From positions 1-7,238 of the forward strand of contig JALOMS010000239.1 in NCBI GenBank assembly GCA_025455345.1: a DNA stretch of 7,238 nt. The letters are read 5' to 3'. The position numbers were made by a program, and so were the translations under genes. The stretch is from Thermoflexibacter sp. (GTDB taxonomy: Bacteria; Bacteroidota; Bacteroidia; Cytophagales; Thermoflexibacteraceae). Positions 5,855-7,238 of this stretch are shown here, in pieces. How positions within the stretch are numbered: the first letter of the stretch is position 1; each line of letters starts with the position of its first letter. The notes below the pieces were generated by a model, which did not search any database, was not told the DNA's origin, and was given only the letters and a program-made list of their open reading frames with translations.

Positions 5855-7198
5855 TTACAGTTTAGTAAAAGCCTTGGGATACTGTATGACTAAGTAATTC
5901 AATGCGGCTTTGATATTTGATTTCAAAGACTTATCTGTTGGTATAATCCATTGATTGTATTGGTCTTGGCTAATTCCATGATTGCTATCTTCGAAGCTGA
6001 CCATATTGCCTACTGCTTGGAAAGATTCTTGGTTGCTTGCTAACTCCACTTTTGCTTCTAAGAAATTAGAAGATGACACTGCCCACATATATCCCTTATT
6101 TTGGGCATGAGGAATGATGATACTGCGATAGGTACTATCTTCTTTGATTTTTACCTCGCCACTCATCACCAAATTGGACTCGTTATTAGCCACTGCATAA
6201 ACTTGCAACCTATATTTTTCGCTGTTTTTATAACGCATTGCCTTGTAAAAATAATAAATATTTTTGCGTTGGATACCATTAGAAAACCAATATTTACTAT
6301 CACTTACGAGGTTAAAATAGTATTTTTTGCCTTCTGCGCCAAGCCAAGTTTCTGTATCTACGTAGTATTTCATATTTTCAACGTCTTCCGCAAAGGGATT
6401 TTCTCCAAATACATCTTGCAATACTTTCACACGCAATAAGCCTAACAACATATTTTTCTTTCCAGTAGCAAAGCCTTGTTTGGCTTTGAGTTGCATGAAA
6501 TATTGCTTACCTTCCTCCACGCTTTTAAACTTGCGCTCGCTAATAATCCTTTTTTCCTCAATTGTATTTTTGTCATCAGGAATAGCGGTTGCCATAGGTT
6601 TGTCCCCCATGCCTGCGGCTGTCAAACCAACCATTTGCGAAAGTTCTTCTCTTTCTACTGCGGGAACTTTTTCGAATATCGCTCTAAAATTTGCTCTAAC
6701 CTCTTGGTCTTCTGGGTTTAGCATTTGAATTTTTGCCAAATCCAGAGCGGCTTCTCCGTATTGATTATTGGCAGAAAGTAGATTTGCTCTTTCTAAAAAA
6801 TAGTTTGCCTGCTTTTCATCTAAAATAATTGCATTGTCCAAATCACTAATTGCTTGTTGCTTATCGCCTTTGGCTTTTTTTATCATTGCGCGTTGGAAAT
6901 AGAAATCTGCATTCATGGGCATGGCTTTGATAGCCTCGTCGAGGTCTTTCAAGGACTCTTTATAAAACTTCATTTCTCCATAAGAAAGTCCGCGATAATA
7001 ACGCGACATGATGTGTGTAGGAGTTTTGGCAAGCACCTTTCCCAATTGGGTAATTGCTTCTTTGTAGTTCTGTGCCTGATATGCTTTTTTTCCAGCTTCG
7101 TACTCTTTCGTATTTTGTGCCTGAGCAAAAAATGCCAATGAGAAAAGTACAAAACTTGCAATAATATGTTTAAGCAAATTTTTCTTTGTTTTTTTCAT
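5855..7198 (-). CDS. Exported TPR-repeat protein with uncharacterised C-terminal half
   Basis: The 447-residue protein has a clear Sec signal peptide: basic MKKTKKNLLK, a hydrophobic core, then cleavage at AQA27|QN. Four tetratricopeptide repeats follow at 34-residue spacing (about 30-63, 64-97, 98-131, 132-165). Conserved positions are visible, such as A39-Y-x5-Y-x2-A48 in repeat 1 and YYRG (67-70), RAMIKKAKG (103-111) and RANLL (137-141) in the later ones. TPRs form helical scaffolds for protein-protein contacts. After a linker (about 170-215), residues 216-447 form a region rich in aromatics (for example KKYYFNLVSDSKYWFSNG, 291-308) that I cannot assign to a family. It looks partly beta-stranded. 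The ATG at 7198 gives the complete signal peptide. The gene is first in an operon with the OmpA-family gene 9 bp downstream, suggesting the two products act together in the periplasm or at the outer membrane. Only 40 bases of upstream sequence are present and no convincing promoter is visible there. Confidence 0.88.
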   Translation of the reverse strand: MKKTKKNLLKHIIASFVLFSLAFFAQAQNTKEYEAGKKAYQAQNYKEAITQLGKVLAKTPTHIMSRYYRGLSYGEMKFYKESLKDLDEAIKAMPMNADFYFQRAMIKKAKGDKQQAISDLDNAIILDEKQANYFLERANLLSANNQYGEAALDLAKIQMLNPEDQEVRANFRAIFEKVPAVEREELSQMVGLTAAGMGDKPMATAIPDDKNTIEEKRIISERKFKSVEEGKQYFMQLKAKQGFATGKKNMLLGLLRVKVLQDVFGENPFAEDVENMKYYVDTETWLGAEGKKYYFNLVSDSKYWFSNGIQRKNIYYFYKAMRYKNSEKYRLQVYAVANNESNLVMSGEVKIKEDSTYRSIIIPHAQNKGYMWAVSSSNFLEAKVELASNQESFQAVGNMVSFEDSNHGISQDQYNQWIIPTDKSLKSNIKAALNYLVIQYPKAFTKL

Positions 7199-7238
7199 GT
7201 CTTTTTGATTTTCAGGGTAAAAGATTATTTATTTTATT

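Noticed and set aside
6101..6439. Open frame of 112 codons on the plus strand
   Set aside because: It is antisense to the TPR protein gene. Its hydrophobic product reflects the complementary reading of charged and aromatic codons, not a membrane protein.
1..7238. CRISPR array, insertion sequence, tRNA or rRNA
   Set aside because: No regularly spaced repeats, transposase frame, terminal inverted repeats with target duplications, cloverleaf or rRNA sequence was seen.

Overview
The window is AT-rich bacterial DNA, almost certainly from a member of the Bacteroidota and most plausibly a Cytophagia-type marine or environmental bacterium. Several things point this way: an exported DUF1080 (3-keto-disaccharide hydrolase) protein, a Bacteroidota-style HlyD adaptor with a tryptophan-rich C-terminus, an 'NPSFE'-type exported OmpA protein, signal peptides ending in A-Q-A|Q or S-N-A|Q, starts without clear Shine-Dalgarno sequences, and promoter-like boxes of the Bacteroidota TAnnTTTG type. 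The species cannot be named from the sequence alone.

Layout: (i) 1-1026, minus strand: a 3'-truncated dihydroorotase-fold protein that has lost most metal and substrate ligands, so probably a non-catalytic PyrC homologue. (ii) 1027-1176: a divergent promoter region. (iii) 1177-1932, plus: a secreted DUF1080 protein, followed by a strong hairpin terminator at 2027-2059. (iv) 2060-2420: AT-rich non-coding DNA with a promoter-like box near its end. (v) 2421-3821, plus: an HlyD-family membrane fusion protein standing alone, with no ABC transporter or TolC gene beside it. (vi) 3842-3894: a hairpin between convergent genes that can act as a terminator on both strands. (vii) 7198-3932, minus: a two-gene operon of a four-TPR exported protein followed 9 bp later by a large exported protein with an N-terminal beta-rich domain, a carboxypeptidase-regulatory-like domain and two OmpA-like domains in tandem.

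The genes do not form one pathway. The two convincing units are the single-gene HlyD transcript and the TPR/OmpA operon. The latter is likely an envelope module that anchors to peptidoglycan through its last domain. Its domain content is reminiscent of the PorE component of type IX secretion, which is inference only. No mobile element, CRISPR array, tRNA or rRNA was seen. The most notable points are the inactive dihydroorotase homologue, the asymmetric OmpA tandem (only the second copy keeps the peptidoglycan-binding Asp), the uncharacterised C-terminal half of the TPR protein, and a hairpin plus T-rich tract inside the start of the OmpA gene.
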